A stretch of DNA of 64,000 bases from Pseudovibrio sp000156235 (GCF_000156235.1 NZ_DS996805.1:310001-374000); one strand, 5' to 3'; counted from the first letter of the stretch, positions 42,851-52,233 are shown. Notes: generated from the sequence alone by a model not told the origin. A program made the numbers and translations.

Positions 42851-44113
42851 TTACTTTACACCCCAGATGGAGAGCTTGACTTGCTGGTTTTCGCCGATTA
42901 GGGCGACGACGAAGTTGGCGTCGTAGTTTCGGATAGGGTGAAACTCAGCGATGGAGACGTCGTAGTATTTGCCGTTGATACGACCTGAGGCATCTTTGTT
43001 ATAAGTGGTTCCAGCGTGTTTCCAAAGATGGACTTCCATGCGCTGTTTGCCGCGGTTCTTAGGGTTGCGTTTGCAGAAGGTATCAAAGCCTAGGTGACTG
43101 CTCACAAGAAAGTTGCCATTACCGATGACTTCGACAGCGACTTCTTTTGCCACGCCGCCACTGCCTTGAAACTCACGATCTGCTCCGCGTCGGACGTTTT
43201 GGGTGCCATCTGTTCCGATGTCCCACTCAATGAGCTTTCCGCGACCATGGGGTTCTTTGTGTATTGTTCGTCCCAGACATCTGTGTCCAGTCTTGAACTC
43301 ACTGGGGCCTCTGCTTGTGGTGAGGGTGATCCAGCGGCCATTGGGGCTGCCGTCTGCGGTGGCGATGGCTGCCTTTTGGATGCCGCCTAAACTTACGGCG
43401 GTGTGTCCACGCTCAATTACGGTTGCGTCTTGTCGTTTGCGGAGGCGCGTTACTCTCAGTTTGCCGTCGTCGTCGCGAAACGCGGCGAGGTTCACACTGC
43501 CGTCACTAAGGACTAGTTGATCTGCGGAGCCCTGGAAGTTGAACGTGCCTTTGTGGTCCAGCGCCATATTACTGGTGTTGCCAGCCCGTTTGAGCTTATA
43601 GGTTCTGGCAAACAGTGTGCCGTTTGCGCGTTGTGCGAGGATCATGGCTGCCGAACCTGAGTTGGCTGAAGTTACTTCTGTAATTAATGGGCCTACGTCA
43701 TGGTCGCGAAGTGTGATGGTCCCGTTTCCAGTTATCTCCCAGAGCATGACTCTGAGTTTGTTATCTCCATCGATAATCGGTGTGATGAAGTGTGTGTCGT
43801 CGATTTTGGCGATGGAGACACTGCGGGCTTTGCCGCGGTCTACGAGGTCTACTGGAGTTGCGACATCAGATTGCCAAGTGGAGATGACGAGGTTGTCTGC
43901 TGAATCTGAGGCGACGAGAATGTAACCTGGATGTCCGTTGGCATCATAACTTTCGGCCACAATCTCATTGGCAAGGAAATCCATGGAGTAGGATGCTGCT
44001 GTATATGAGACGTCTGGTTTGAACTCTTTTAGCTTATGCAGCTTGTCAGAAAGGGCCGGGGTGATGCACAGGCAGTAGGCGGCCAGCAGAGCCAGCGCTT
44101 TTATTCTCATCAT
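42851..44113 (-). CDS. Hypothetical secreted protein, probably beta-propeller-like
   Basis: 420 residues with a signal peptide (MMRIKALALLAAYCLCITPALS). The rest is beta-rich with repeated short strands and turns such as DNLVISTWQSD, NKLRVMLWEITG, GKLRVTRLRKR and QVKLSIWGVK. These recur about every 50-70 residues and end in a Trp or basic cluster, which suggests blades of a propeller. Two cysteines (RCLG, FCKR) may pair. GGGAG 7 bases before the ATG at 44113 supports the start. No enzyme motif is seen; the function is unknown. Confidence 0.7.
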   Translation of the reverse strand: MMRIKALALLAAYCLCITPALSDKLHKLKEFKPDVSYTAASYSMDFLANEIVAESYDANGHPGYILVASDSADNLVISTWQSDVATPVDLVDRGKARSVSIAKIDDTHFITPIIDGDNKLRVMLWEITGNGTITLRDHDVGPLITEVTSANSGSAAMILAQRANGTLFARTYKLKRAGNTSNMALDHKGTFNFQGSADQLVLSDGSVNLAAFRDDDGKLRVTRLRKRQDATVIERGHTAVSLGGIQKAAIATADGSPNGRWITLTTSRGPSEFKTGHRCLGRTIHKEPHGRGKLIEWDIGTDGTQNVRRGADREFQGSGGVAKEVAVEVIGNGNFLVSSHLGFDTFCKRNPKNRGKQRMEVHLWKHAGTTYNKDASGRINGKYYDVSIAEFHPIRNYDANFVVALIGENQQVKLSIWGVK

Positions 44114-44300
44114 ATTGGAACTCCCGAAGGGTCATAAATGCAGGTGGGCAGAAATGAATTCCGGGAGTTACTTTAACTGTGTATGCAGCAGGAATAATCC
44201 CTTGGTTGTGGGGTGGTAATCCTGACAGGAAGGGCTAGCAGTTTGTGTTGGCCGCCGGAGAATGGGGCCAACACAAGACTTCGTAGTTAAAGGGCAGTGC

Positions 44301-45419
44301 TCAGAACTTCAGTTCATCTGCGGCTTCTGATTTGGTTTGGAAGATGCCGGTTTGCTTTTCTTCAGCAAGCTGGATCGGGTAACCATCGTAAAGCACGATG
44401 CTCATGGATTTGAGATTGCGGCTGCCTTCCAGCTCGATGGCGTAGAAGTTTCGGCAGTTCTCCGTCAATGTCAGGAGCGTTTCTGGATCGGATGGATTGG
44501 CTTCGGCTGTGGCGAGCAGGCTGTTGGCATCTCCGGTGTAGCGTTCGAGACAACTTTTAGAGGTTGAGGTTGCCATCTTCTTAAAGCGGGTGAGGTTGGG
44601 ATAGGCTTCTGCAAGCTTGGTCAGCACAGCTGAGCGTGGGGCAGCTGTTTTGAAGCTGACATTCCGGGAGATGCCGTAGATGACTTTTCCAACTTTGACG
44701 ACGCTGATTGTTTCCTCCAGGTTCTTGGAAGTTTTTTCGCAGATTGTGAGGCCCGTGGTTTCAACGCATTCCTCATAGCCTTCTGTTTTCAGCAGGTCGG
44801 CTGTTCTGTCGCTGCGCATACCGGTGACCATCCCGTAGATATTGGGTGGGTTTTTCGGGTCTAGCGCGAGCTTGCTCTCTTTGGGAAGTCTGGCTGTTGC
44901 TTTTTCAGCTTCTGTATATCCGCCCGGATTGGACTGGGGCAGGGGCAGTTTGACTGGGGAGGGCTGTGCCTGATCGATCTGCGTCTTGGGGCGACGTACC
45001 TTTATGGTGCGGGCGTAAAGTGCTTCCAGCTGAGAAGAGGTGAGGTGCCCCGTAGCCACATAGCCAAGAGAGTGCTGGAATTTGCCTATAGCGCGCAGGG
45101 TGCGTTTGCCGGCGACGCCATCAGGAAAGCCGGCGTTGTATCCAAGCAGGTTGAGACGATACTGGACGTCTTTGAGCTGAATGCGGCTGAGCGCGACAGT
45201 TTGCTGGCTTGGGATGCGCGGAACGCTGTGTGGTGGTTGCGGCTGAGCATTCACCACTTGCGAAGGCTGCTGCTCATTGGTGGCGTGATCGATGATCGTC
45301 TTTCCGATGGCGCCTACGCCAAGGCCGATGATGAAGTCCCCAGTGTCTGCCTGTGCAAGTGATGGTGCTACGACAGCTGTTGTTGCTACGAGAGCAAGCG
45401 TTTTGAAAAATGTGCCCAT
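44301..45419 (-). CDS. Secreted protein with peptidoglycan-binding domain
   Basis: 372 residues. The signal peptide ends at SLAQAD. Residues ~75-140 form a PG_binding_1-type domain (VQYRLNLLGYNAGFPDGVAG then LRAIGKFQHSLGY). A Pro/Gln linker and a ~180-residue C-terminal domain that I do not recognise follow, with four cysteines (YEECVETTGLTICEK, KSCLER, ENCRNFY). Probably anchored to the cell wall by the first domain. Encoded alone; not in an operon with the previous gene. Confidence 0.75.
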   Translation of the reverse strand: MGTFFKTLALVATTAVVAPSLAQADTGDFIIGLGVGAIGKTIIDHATNEQQPSQVVNAQPQPPHSVPRIPSQQTVALSRIQLKDVQYRLNLLGYNAGFPDGVAGKRTLRAIGKFQHSLGYVATGHLTSSQLEALYARTIKVRRPKTQIDQAQPSPVKLPLPQSNPGGYTEAEKATARLPKESKLALDPKNPPNIYGMVTGMRSDRTADLLKTEGYEECVETTGLTICEKTSKNLEETISVVKVGKVIYGISRNVSFKTAAPRSAVLTKLAEAYPNLTRFKKMATSTSKSCLERYTGDANSLLATAEANPSDPETLLTLTENCRNFYAIELEGSRNLKSMSIVLYDGYPIQLAEEKQTGIFQTKSEAADELKF

Positions 45420-45798
45420 AAAACCGGTCCTTAAAATGAATTGGACTGTCGACTTTTTTGTTTTTTGGCTGTGATGATCGCGAAAAGTGTATCGCGGAAG
45501 CCGCCCCAGACTAAGTAGAATTACGAGATTTGACTTTTTTGAGGCGGTTTTCGAAATTTCATGGACGGCAAAAAAGATTTTTTTCGAAGTCAGGCGAAAT
45601 ATCCTTGAGTCCAGAAGGGGATAAAATGCCTATTTCGAGGCCTTGTTTTCCACATCTGAGGGCTTTCAGAGGCCAATTTTCACTGTGAAAACAGGTTATT
45701 CAGGAAAAACTCGCAAACTGCATCCAACGGTGCTTGACTTGGACCCGCCCCCGCCGTACATCAGCGCCACCAACAACGACACAACGTTGCTGACCCAA
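45420..45798. other. Region between PG-binding protein gene and tRNA-Asp cluster
   Basis: About 380 bases. The right end holds the tRNA-Asp promoter (listed). The left part must contain the promoter of the divergent PG-binding gene. No gene is seen. Confidence 0.5.
45734..45762 (+). promoter_or_regulatory. tRNA-Asp operon promoter
   Basis: TTGACT, 17 bases, TACATC, about 36 bases before the first tRNA-Asp. Confidence 0.5.
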
Positions 45799-45875
45799 GC
45801 GGGTGTAGCTCAGTTGGTTAGAGTGCCGGCCTGTCACGCCGGAGGTCGCGGGTTCGAGCCCCGTCACTCGCGCCA
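45799..45875 (+). tRNA. tRNA-Asp (anticodon GUC), copy 1
   Basis: Complete 77-base tRNA with encoded CCA: acceptor GCGGGTG/CACTCGC (one G-T pair), anticodon stem CCGGC/GCCGG with GTC in the loop, T-arm GCGGGTTCGAGCCCCGT. First of four identical copies. Confidence 0.96.
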
Positions 45876-45934
45876 CTTTTCTTCGGAGAGTGGTGCCACG
45901 GTAACAAGGTGTTGTTGAAGGTAGTTTGGATTGA

Positions 45935-46011
45935 GCGGGTGTAGCTCAGTTGGTTAGAGTGCCGGCCTGTCACGCCGGAGGTCGCGGGTTCGAGCCCCGT
46001 CACTCGCGCCA
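45935..46011 (+). tRNA. tRNA-Asp (anticodon GUC), copy 2
   Basis: Identical to copy 1 over all 77 bases; a 59-base spacer separates them. Confidence 0.96.
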
Positions 46012-46056
46012 CTTCCCTTTGGAAGAGGTGTTCAGTCCAAGCGTCAAGTTATAGCT

Positions 46057-46133
46057 GCGGGTGTAGCTCAGTTGGTTAGAGTGCCGGCCTGTCACGCCGG
46101 AGGTCGCGGGTTCGAGCCCCGTCACTCGCGCCA
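46057..46133 (+). tRNA. tRNA-Asp (anticodon GUC), copy 3
   Basis: Identical to copy 1; 45-base spacer before it. Confidence 0.96.
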
Positions 46134-46180
46134 CTTCTCTTTGAGAGGTTGCTGCTATAACGACCCTATAAATGAGAGTT

Positions 46181-46257
46181 GCGGGTGTAGCTCAGTTGGT
46201 TAGAGTGCCGGCCTGTCACGCCGGAGGTCGCGGGTTCGAGCCCCGTCACTCGCGCCA
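46181..46257 (+). tRNA. tRNA-Asp (anticodon GUC), copy 4
   Basis: Identical to copy 1; 47-base spacer before it. A hairpin follows. Confidence 0.96.
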
Positions 46258-46932
46258 CTTTCATTTACTACGAAAAGCACGGTGATCGCTTTAAATAGCG
46301 CGCCGTGCTTTCGTGTGTCTGGGCTCAGCTTCCAATGATCTTTCCTTTATTTCCCTATTGTTTTTAATTATTGTAATTTAAGGGTATTTTGCCATCTTAC
46401 ATTTAGGGTAGGGGAGCTGCGTTGCTTTGCGGATTTAGCTAAAAATTTTTCTAAGGCAGGTGTTTAAAATGAAGACCGGTGTCACTACCTCATGGGTATT
46501 GAAGGGCGACTCTTCAATTGAGACATTTTGACTATTTACGTGGAACTACGCAGGAAATTGTGCCTGTTTTAGTGTTTAATTTTAAGCCTTGAGTAGTTTT
46601 CCCAAGCAATTGTTAGAAATCGTCATTTTTCTATTTTAATATGAGTATTTTACTCATAATATATATCTCTAGGTTTTTAGCGGTTTTTTTGTGCCCGCCT
46701 TACGAGAATGTGATCTTCTCGTGACGTAAGGCACTCTTTCCTACCCGATTTACTCCGTTGTAAGGTCTTGCGCAGATTGTGGGGCTAAGCTAATCGTGCG
46801 TTGCGGTGCGACTAGATACACCGGATCCTAGGGTGTCCTTCCTATCCTTACGCCCTACTTTCTGCAGTGTGTGCAGTGCACCAAGAGTTTTATTGGTCGC
46901 ATGACCTGTTACGTCCAGGGACGGATATTCAA
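46258..46932. other. AT-rich region upstream of the nuo operon
   Basis: About 675 bases with no recognisable gene and visibly lower GC than its surroundings. It contains the hairpin after the tRNA-Asp cluster and an imperfect hairpin at 46692-46733 (CTTAC...GTAAG and GAGAA...TTCTC). The nuo promoter and leader must lie here, but I could not place a promoter. Confidence 0.5.
46271..46313 (+). terminator. Hairpin at the end of the tRNA-Asp cluster
   Basis: CGAAAAGCACGG pairs with CCGTGCTTTCG (one bulged A), with a small CGC/GCG inner pairing. There is no T run afterwards, so it could be a processing signal or a Rho-assisted end instead of a true intrinsic terminator. Confidence 0.45.
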
Positions 46933-47298
46933 ATGGAAGACCTCCTCAGGGAGTACATCCCGATTGTCGTCTTTATCGGTGTTGCCCTCGTTATTGGCCT
47001 CGCGCTTCTCATCGCCCCGTTCATTGTTGCTTTCAAGAACCCGGATTCTGAAAAGCTCTCTGCTTACGAGTGTGGTTTCAACGCCTTTGATGACGCGCGT
47101 ATGAAATTCGACATCCGGTTTTATCTGGTATCGATCCTCTTCATCATCTTTGACCTCGAAGTTGCTTTCCTCTTCCCATGGGCTGTTGCCTTTGGTGATC
47201 TGGGTTGGTTCGGCTTCGTCTCCATGATGATCTTCCTGGGCGTGCTCACGATTGGGTTCATCTATGAATGGAAGAAGGGAGCGCTGGAATGGGATTGA
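46933..47298 (+). CDS. nuoA: NADH-quinone oxidoreductase subunit A
   Basis: Small membrane subunit of complex I, 121 residues from MEDLLREYIPIVVFIG, with three membrane helices and the typical ECGF and FDLEVAFLFPWA motifs. The ATG at 46933 is chosen because the upstream extension of the frame does not look like NuoA. First gene of a 14-subunit operon; the stop overlaps nuoB by 10 bases. Confidence 0.95.
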   Translation: MEDLLREYIPIVVFIGVALVIGLALLIAPFIVAFKNPDSEKLSAYECGFNAFDDARMKFDIRFYLVSILFIIFDLEVAFLFPWAVAFGDLGWFGFVSMMIFLGVLTIGFIYEWKKGALEWD

Positions 47299-47873
47299 TC
47301 TCTGACGGCTCCAAGCCTCTTGTCTCTCAAGCTCCAAAAGGGATCATCGATCCCAACACAGGTCGCCCGGTGGGCGAGAATGATCCATTCTTCATGAATG
47401 TGAACAACGAGCTTTCTGACAAAGGCTTTCTGGTTACTTCCAGTGAAAGCCTGATCCAGTGGGCACGTACCGGTTCTCTCATGTGGATGACGTTTGGTCT
47501 TGCCTGTTGTGCAGTAGAAATGATGCAAATGTCGATGCCGCGTTATGACGCAGAGCGTTTCGGCTTTGCTCCTCGTGGCTCCCCACGTCAGTCTGATGTG
47601 ATGATTGTTGCAGGTACACTGACCAACAAGATGGCACCTGCGCTGCGCAAGGTTTATGACCAGATGCCAGAGCCTCGCTATGTGATCTCCATGGGATCCT
47701 GTGCGAACGGCGGCGGTTACTACCACTATTCCTATTCTGTTGTGCGCGGTTGTGACCGGGTTGTTCCGGTTGACATCTATGTACCGGGTTGTCCTCCAAC
47801 TGCTGAAGCGCTGCTTTACGGTGTGCTGCTGCTGCAGAAAAAGATCCGTCGCACGGGTACGATCGAAAGATGA
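47289..47873 (+). CDS. nuoB: NADH-quinone oxidoreductase subunit B
   Basis: Carries cluster N2, the last iron-sulfur centre before quinone. 194 residues. The ligands are seen in GLACCAVE (two adjacent Cys), SMGSCANGGG and VPGCPPTAE. The ATG at 47289 has AAGGGAG upstream and overlaps the end of nuoA, suggesting coupled translation. Confidence 0.96.
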   Translation: MGLISDGSKPLVSQAPKGIIDPNTGRPVGENDPFFMNVNNELSDKGFLVTSSESLIQWARTGSLMWMTFGLACCAVEMMQMSMPRYDAERFGFAPRGSPRQSDVMIVAGTLTNKMAPALRKVYDQMPEPRYVISMGSCANGGGYYHYSYSVVRGCDRVVPVDIYVPGCPPTAEALLYGVLLLQKKIRRTGTIER

Positions 47874-47972
47874 TTTACAGGTCGTGCGCTGATGGGTGCA
47901 CGGCCTTATCGACATTGCTGGCACGGGTTTCCCTGCCATTTGTGAGATGTCCAACCTATAGGAAACAAGGTA

Positions 47973-48575
47973 ATGGACGAGACGCTTAGCGAACTCGGTG
48001 AATTTATCGAGCTAACGCTTGGAGACAAAGTTGAGAGCTGGTCGGTTGCTTATGGCGATCTCACTCTTAATGTGTCCCATGACCAGATTATCAATGTTCT
48101 GCGTTTCCTGCGCGATGACGCGCGGTGCGGTTTTATAGCATTGGTTGATATTTGCGGTGTGGACTGGCCGGCTCGGGAAAAACGTTTTGACGTTGTGTAC
48201 CACCTGCTTTCCCCTGTTCAGAACCTGCGCATTCGCGTGAAGGTTCAGACAGACGAAACCACTCCGGTTCCGTCTGTGATTTCCATTTTCAAGGGTGCTG
48301 AATGGTTTGAACGTGAAGCCTACGACATGTACGGCATTCTGTTCACCGGTAACCCTGATCTGCGGCGCTTGTTGACCGACTACGGTTTTGACGGTTTCCC
48401 GCTTCGCAAGGATTTCCCTCTGACAGGTTATGTAGAGGTTCGTTACGACGACACCAAGAAGCGTGTTGTTTATGAGCCTGTGCAGCTTACTCAGGAATTC
48501 CGTAGTTTTGATTTCCTCTCACCATGGGAAGGCACCGACTATGTGCTTCCTGGTGATGAAAAAGCATCGAACTGA
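47973..48575 (+). CDS. nuoC: NADH-quinone oxidoreductase subunit C
   Basis: Peripheral-arm subunit of 200 residues (30-kDa type), separate from NuoD. The signature EREAYDMYGILFTGNPDLRR is present. A 99-base gap from nuoB contains no gene. Confidence 0.96.
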   Translation: MDETLSELGEFIELTLGDKVESWSVAYGDLTLNVSHDQIINVLRFLRDDARCGFIALVDICGVDWPAREKRFDVVYHLLSPVQNLRIRVKVQTDETTPVPSVISIFKGAEWFEREAYDMYGILFTGNPDLRRLLTDYGFDGFPLRKDFPLTGYVEVRYDDTKKRVVYEPVQLTQEFRSFDFLSPWEGTDYVLPGDEKASN

Positions 48576-48589
48576 GGCACGGGTAGAGA

Positions 48590-49774
48590 ATGGCTGAGGC
48601 TCAGGTACGAAACTTTAATATTAACTTTGGTCCGCAGCACCCTGCGGCGCACGGTGTGCTTCGTCTGGTTCTTGAACTGGACGGTGAGGTGGTCACTCGC
48701 GTTGATCCGCACATCGGCTTGCTGCACCGGGGTACTGAAAAGCTGATCGAGCACAAGACCTATCTTCAGGCTGTGCCTTACTTCGATCGTCTGGACTATG
48801 TGGCACCGATGAACCAGGAGCACGCGTATGCTCTTGCTGTTGAGCGCCTGCTGGGCATTGAAGTGCCTAAGCGCGGTCAGCTGATCCGTGTGCTTTACTC
48901 CGAAATCGGACGTCTGCTGTCACACTTGCTGAACGTGACCACGCAGGCGATGGACGTTGGTGCGTTGACGCCGCCACTGTGGGGCTTTGAGCCTCGCGAA
49001 GAACTCATGGGTTTCTATGAGCGTGGTTGTGGCGCGCGTATGCACGCAGCTTATGTGCGTCCGGGTGGTGTTCACCAGGATCTGCCACAGGATCTGCTCG
49101 ATGATATGTGGAACTGGTGTGATCCGTTCCTCAAGACTCTCGACGACATCGAAGGTCTTCTGACCGATAACCGTATCTTCAAGCAGCGTAACGTTGATAT
49201 CGGCGTTGTTGATCTTGATGAAGCCTGGGCAATGGGCTTCTCCGGTGTGATGGTTCGTGGTTCTGGCGCGAAATGGGATTTGCGTAAATCGCAGCCTTAT
49301 GAGTGCTACGATGAAATGGAATTCGACATCGCAATCGGCAAGAACGGCGACTGTTATGACCGTTACCTGATCCGCATGTTCGAGATGCGCCAGTCTGTGC
49401 GTATCATGAAGCAGTGTCTGGAGATGCTGGGTAAGGAAACAGGTCCTGTTTCTTCTACTGATGGTAAGGTGGTTCCTCCTAAGCGCGGTGAAATGAAGCG
49501 CTCCATGGAAGCTCTGATCCACCACTTTAAGCTTTACACCGAAGGCTATAAAGTCCCTGAGGGCGAGATTTATGCAGCCGTTGAGGCGCCAAAAGGCGAA
49601 TTCGGCGTGTATCTCGTTTCTGATGGAACCAACAAGCCTTACCGCTGCAAGATCAAGGCTCCTGGCTTTGCTCACCTGCAGGCGTTGGACTACCTGTGCC
49701 GCGGCCATATGTTGGCTGACGTTGCCGCTGTCATCGGTTCCATCGATATCGTATTTGGGGAGATTGACCGGTAA
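48590..49774 (+). CDS. nuoD: NADH-quinone oxidoreductase subunit D
   Basis: 49-kDa subunit that helps form the quinone pocket, 394 residues. It shows the FGPQHPAAHGVLRL start and HIGLLHRGTEKL. The stop TAA overlaps the nuoE ATG by one base. Confidence 0.96.
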   Translation: MAEAQVRNFNINFGPQHPAAHGVLRLVLELDGEVVTRVDPHIGLLHRGTEKLIEHKTYLQAVPYFDRLDYVAPMNQEHAYALAVERLLGIEVPKRGQLIRVLYSEIGRLLSHLLNVTTQAMDVGALTPPLWGFEPREELMGFYERGCGARMHAAYVRPGGVHQDLPQDLLDDMWNWCDPFLKTLDDIEGLLTDNRIFKQRNVDIGVVDLDEAWAMGFSGVMVRGSGAKWDLRKSQPYECYDEMEFDIAIGKNGDCYDRYLIRMFEMRQSVRIMKQCLEMLGKETGPVSSTDGKVVPPKRGEMKRSMEALIHHFKLYTEGYKVPEGEIYAAVEAPKGEFGVYLVSDGTNKPYRCKIKAPGFAHLQALDYLCRGHMLADVAAVIGSIDIVFGEIDR

Positions 49775-50574
49775 TGTCAGTGCGTCGTCTTCATCACGAA
49801 CAGCCAGAGTCTTTTGAATTCTCTCCAGAAAACCTGGAGTGGGCGAAAAAGGTTATCGAGCGTTACCCGGAAGGACGTCAGGCATCTGCTGTCGTGCCTA
49901 TTCTGTGGCGTGCTCAGGAACAGGTTGGTTGGGTGACCGAGCCAGCGATCCGCGTGATCTCTGAAATGCTCGATATGCCTCGCATCCGTGTTCTGGAAGT
50001 GGCAACCTTCTACACCATGTTCCAGCTGCAGCCGGTCGGTAAGAAAGCGCACATTCAGGTGTGCGGCACGACCCCATGTCAGCTGCGTGGTTCTGAAGAG
50101 CTTATCAAAGTTTGTAAAAGCAAGATTTCTGAGACACCTCACACTCTTTCCGAAGATGGAAACTTCTCTTGGGAAGAGGTTGAGTGCCTTGGTGCTTGTG
50201 TGAATGCGCCGATGGTGCAGATCTTCAAGGATTTCTATGAGGATCTGGACGTTGAGAAGTTCGAGAAGCTTCTTGATGACATCGCAGGCGGAAAGCCGGT
50301 TCTGCCGGGCCCTCAGGGTGTTGACCGCATCTTCGCGGCGCCAGAGGGTGGCCCAACCACATTGCTGAACATTGAAGACACCACAAAGGGTGCGCCTCAG
50401 GAAGCAATGATTGTTGACGGTTCCGATGCTGCGTCCCAACACCATGCAGGTGCTGCTCTGAATACTGGCGGTGCTGGTTACACCGGTGTTCCTCGCCCAG
50501 CTGAAGCTGGTGTTGCGGAGTTCATCGAAGGCCACCGCAAGGCTCAGGAAGCCAAAGCGAAAGGTGAGGGGTAA
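49774..50574 (+). CDS. nuoE: NADH-quinone oxidoreductase subunit E
   Basis: 24-kDa subunit with a [2Fe-2S] cluster bound by CGTTPCQLRG and ECLGACVNAP. At 266 residues it is ~100 longer than E. coli NuoE. The extra C-terminal part (from about residue 165) is low-complexity, rich in Ala, Gly and Pro and ending KAQEAKAKGEG. Such tails occur in other alphaproteobacterial NuoE proteins. Confidence 0.95.
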   Translation: MSVRRLHHEQPESFEFSPENLEWAKKVIERYPEGRQASAVVPILWRAQEQVGWVTEPAIRVISEMLDMPRIRVLEVATFYTMFQLQPVGKKAHIQVCGTTPCQLRGSEELIKVCKSKISETPHTLSEDGNFSWEEVECLGACVNAPMVQIFKDFYEDLDVEKFEKLLDDIAGGKPVLPGPQGVDRIFAAPEGGPTTLLNIEDTTKGAPQEAMIVDGSDAASQHHAGAALNTGGAGYTGVPRPAEAGVAEFIEGHRKAQEAKAKGEG

Positions 50575-50577
50575 GCG

Positions 50578-51879
50578 ATGCTGAACGATTCCGATCGTAT
50601 CTTCACCAATATCTATGGTCTGCATGACTGGGGTCTCGAAGGAGCACGTCAGCGCGGATCATGGTCTGGTACCAAAGAAATCATTGAAAAAGGTCGTGAC
50701 TGGATCATCGACGAAATGAAGACCTCCGGTCTTCGTGGTCGTGGTGGTGCGGGCTTCCCAACTGGTCTGAAGTGGTCCTTCATGCCGAAGGAAAGCGACG
50801 GTCGTCCGGCCTACCTCGTGGTCAACGCGGATGAGTCCGAGCCGGGCACCTGTAAAGACCGTGAAATCATGCGTCACGATCCTCACCATCTGGTTGAGGG
50901 TTGTCTGCTTGCTGGTTTCGCGATGGGTGCTATTGCGGCTTACATCTACGTGCGCGGTGAGTTCATTCGTGAACGTGAACGCCTGCAGGCTGCGATTGAT
51001 CAGGCTTATGATGCTGGCCTGATCGGCAAAAACAACAAGAACGGCTACGACTTTGATATCTACGTGCACCACGGTGCAGGGGCTTATATCTGCGGTGAGG
51101 AAACTGCACTGCTGGAAAGCCTTGAAGGTAAAAAAGGTCAGCCGCGTCTGAAGCCTCCGTTCCCTGCAAACATGGGTATCTATGGCTGCCCAACCACAGT
51201 GAACAACGTGGAATCCATTGCTGTTGCGCCGACCATTCTGAAGCGCGGTGGTGCATGGTTCTCCGGCATTGGTCGTGAAAACAACGCTGGTACCAAACTG
51301 TTCTGTGTTTCCGGACACGTGAACAAGCCATGTACTGTTGAAGAAGCGATGGGTATCTCCTTCAAAGAGCTGATTGAAAAGCACTGCGGTGGTATCCGAG
51401 GCGGCTGGGACAATCTGCTGGCGGTTATTCCGGGTGGTTCTTCTGTTCCTTGTGTGAAGGGCGAAGACATCCGTGATGCGAAGATGGACTTTGACGGTCT
51501 GCGCGAAGTTGGCTCCTCGCTGGGTACAGCTGCCGTGATCGTGATGGACAACTCCACCGACATCATCAAAGCGATTGCCCGTCTGTCCTACTTCTACAAG
51601 CACGAAAGCTGCGGTCAGTGTACGCCGTGCCGTGAAGGTACGGGCTGGATGTGGCGCGTGATGGAGCGGATGGTCAAGGGCGAGAGCTCTTACGACGAAA
51701 TTGACATGCTGTTCAAAGTTACCAAGCAGGTGGAAGGTCATACGATCTGCGCGCTGGGTGATGCGGCTGCATGGCCTATTCAGGGTTTGATCAAAAACTT
51801 CCGCCCTGTGATTGAAGACCGGATCGACCAGTACGTTGCCAAGCACCGTACACCGACCGACAAGATCGCTGCGGAGTAG
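50578..51879 (+). CDS. nuoF: NADH-quinone oxidoreductase subunit F
   Basis: 51-kDa subunit that oxidises NADH. 433 residues with the FMN/NADH motif GRGGAGFPTG and the [4Fe-4S] site ESCGQCTPCREGTGW. GAGGGG ribosome site before the ATG. Followed 3 bases later by the pentapeptide-repeat gene, not by nuoG. Confidence 0.96.
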   Translation: MLNDSDRIFTNIYGLHDWGLEGARQRGSWSGTKEIIEKGRDWIIDEMKTSGLRGRGGAGFPTGLKWSFMPKESDGRPAYLVVNADESEPGTCKDREIMRHDPHHLVEGCLLAGFAMGAIAAYIYVRGEFIRERERLQAAIDQAYDAGLIGKNNKNGYDFDIYVHHGAGAYICGEETALLESLEGKKGQPRLKPPFPANMGIYGCPTTVNNVESIAVAPTILKRGGAWFSGIGRENNAGTKLFCVSGHVNKPCTVEEAMGISFKELIEKHCGGIRGGWDNLLAVIPGGSSVPCVKGEDIRDAKMDFDGLREVGSSLGTAAVIVMDNSTDIIKAIARLSYFYKHESCGQCTPCREGTGWMWRVMERMVKGESSYDEIDMLFKVTKQVEGHTICALGDAAAWPIQGLIKNFRPVIEDRIDQYVAKHRTPTDKIAAE

Positions 51880-51882
51880 GGG

Positions 51883-52233
51883 ATGAAGATCAGAAACGAG
51901 AAAAAACGTCTCGATGTAAATGTAAGCGACCTGTCAGGTTCCGTGTTTGATGATTGTGTCCTGTCTGGATGCCGATTTAACAACGTGAACATGTCTGGTG
52001 GCCGCATCAACGACGTAAATCTCTCGGGCTGGTCTATCCATGATGCAAATCTCTCGGGTTGGTCAGTCGAGAAAGTCAACTTTTCTGGACTGATCCTTGA
52101 AAATGCCAATCTGGCTGGCGCTCAACTTAACAGCTGCCGGCTAGAGGGCATGACCATCGATGGAATTGAAGTGACTGAGCTACTTGAGGCTTACCGAGCC
52201 CAGGAAGCTAAGGGTGAGGATGCCAACGCATGA
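51883..52233 (+). CDS. Pentapeptide-repeat protein inside the nuo operon
   Basis: 116 residues composed almost wholly of about sixteen A(N/D)LXX-type pentapeptides (for example NLSGW SIHDA NLSGW SVEKV NFSGL), which fold into a right-handed quadrilateral beta helix. A short helical tail LLEAYRAQEAKGEDANA follows. A TAGGGG site precedes the ATG and the stop overlaps the nuoG start (ATGA), so it is translated together with complex I. It is not a known subunit. A structural or assembly partner of the NADH module is a reasonable guess, but no function is demonstrated by sequence. Confidence 0.85.
   Translation: MKIRNEKKRLDVNVSDLSGSVFDDCVLSGCRFNNVNMSGGRINDVNLSGWSIHDANLSGWSVEKVNFSGLILENANLAGAQLNSCRLEGMTIDGIEVTELLEAYRAQEAKGEDANA

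Noticed and set aside
45799..46257. Regularly spaced identical repeats that could suggest a CRISPR array
   Set aside because: Each repeat folds as a complete tRNA-Asp with CCA, the unit is too long, and there are no cas genes.
46692..46733. Hairpin before nuoA as an intrinsic terminator
   Set aside because: The T run lies before the stem on the plus strand and nothing T-rich follows on either strand.
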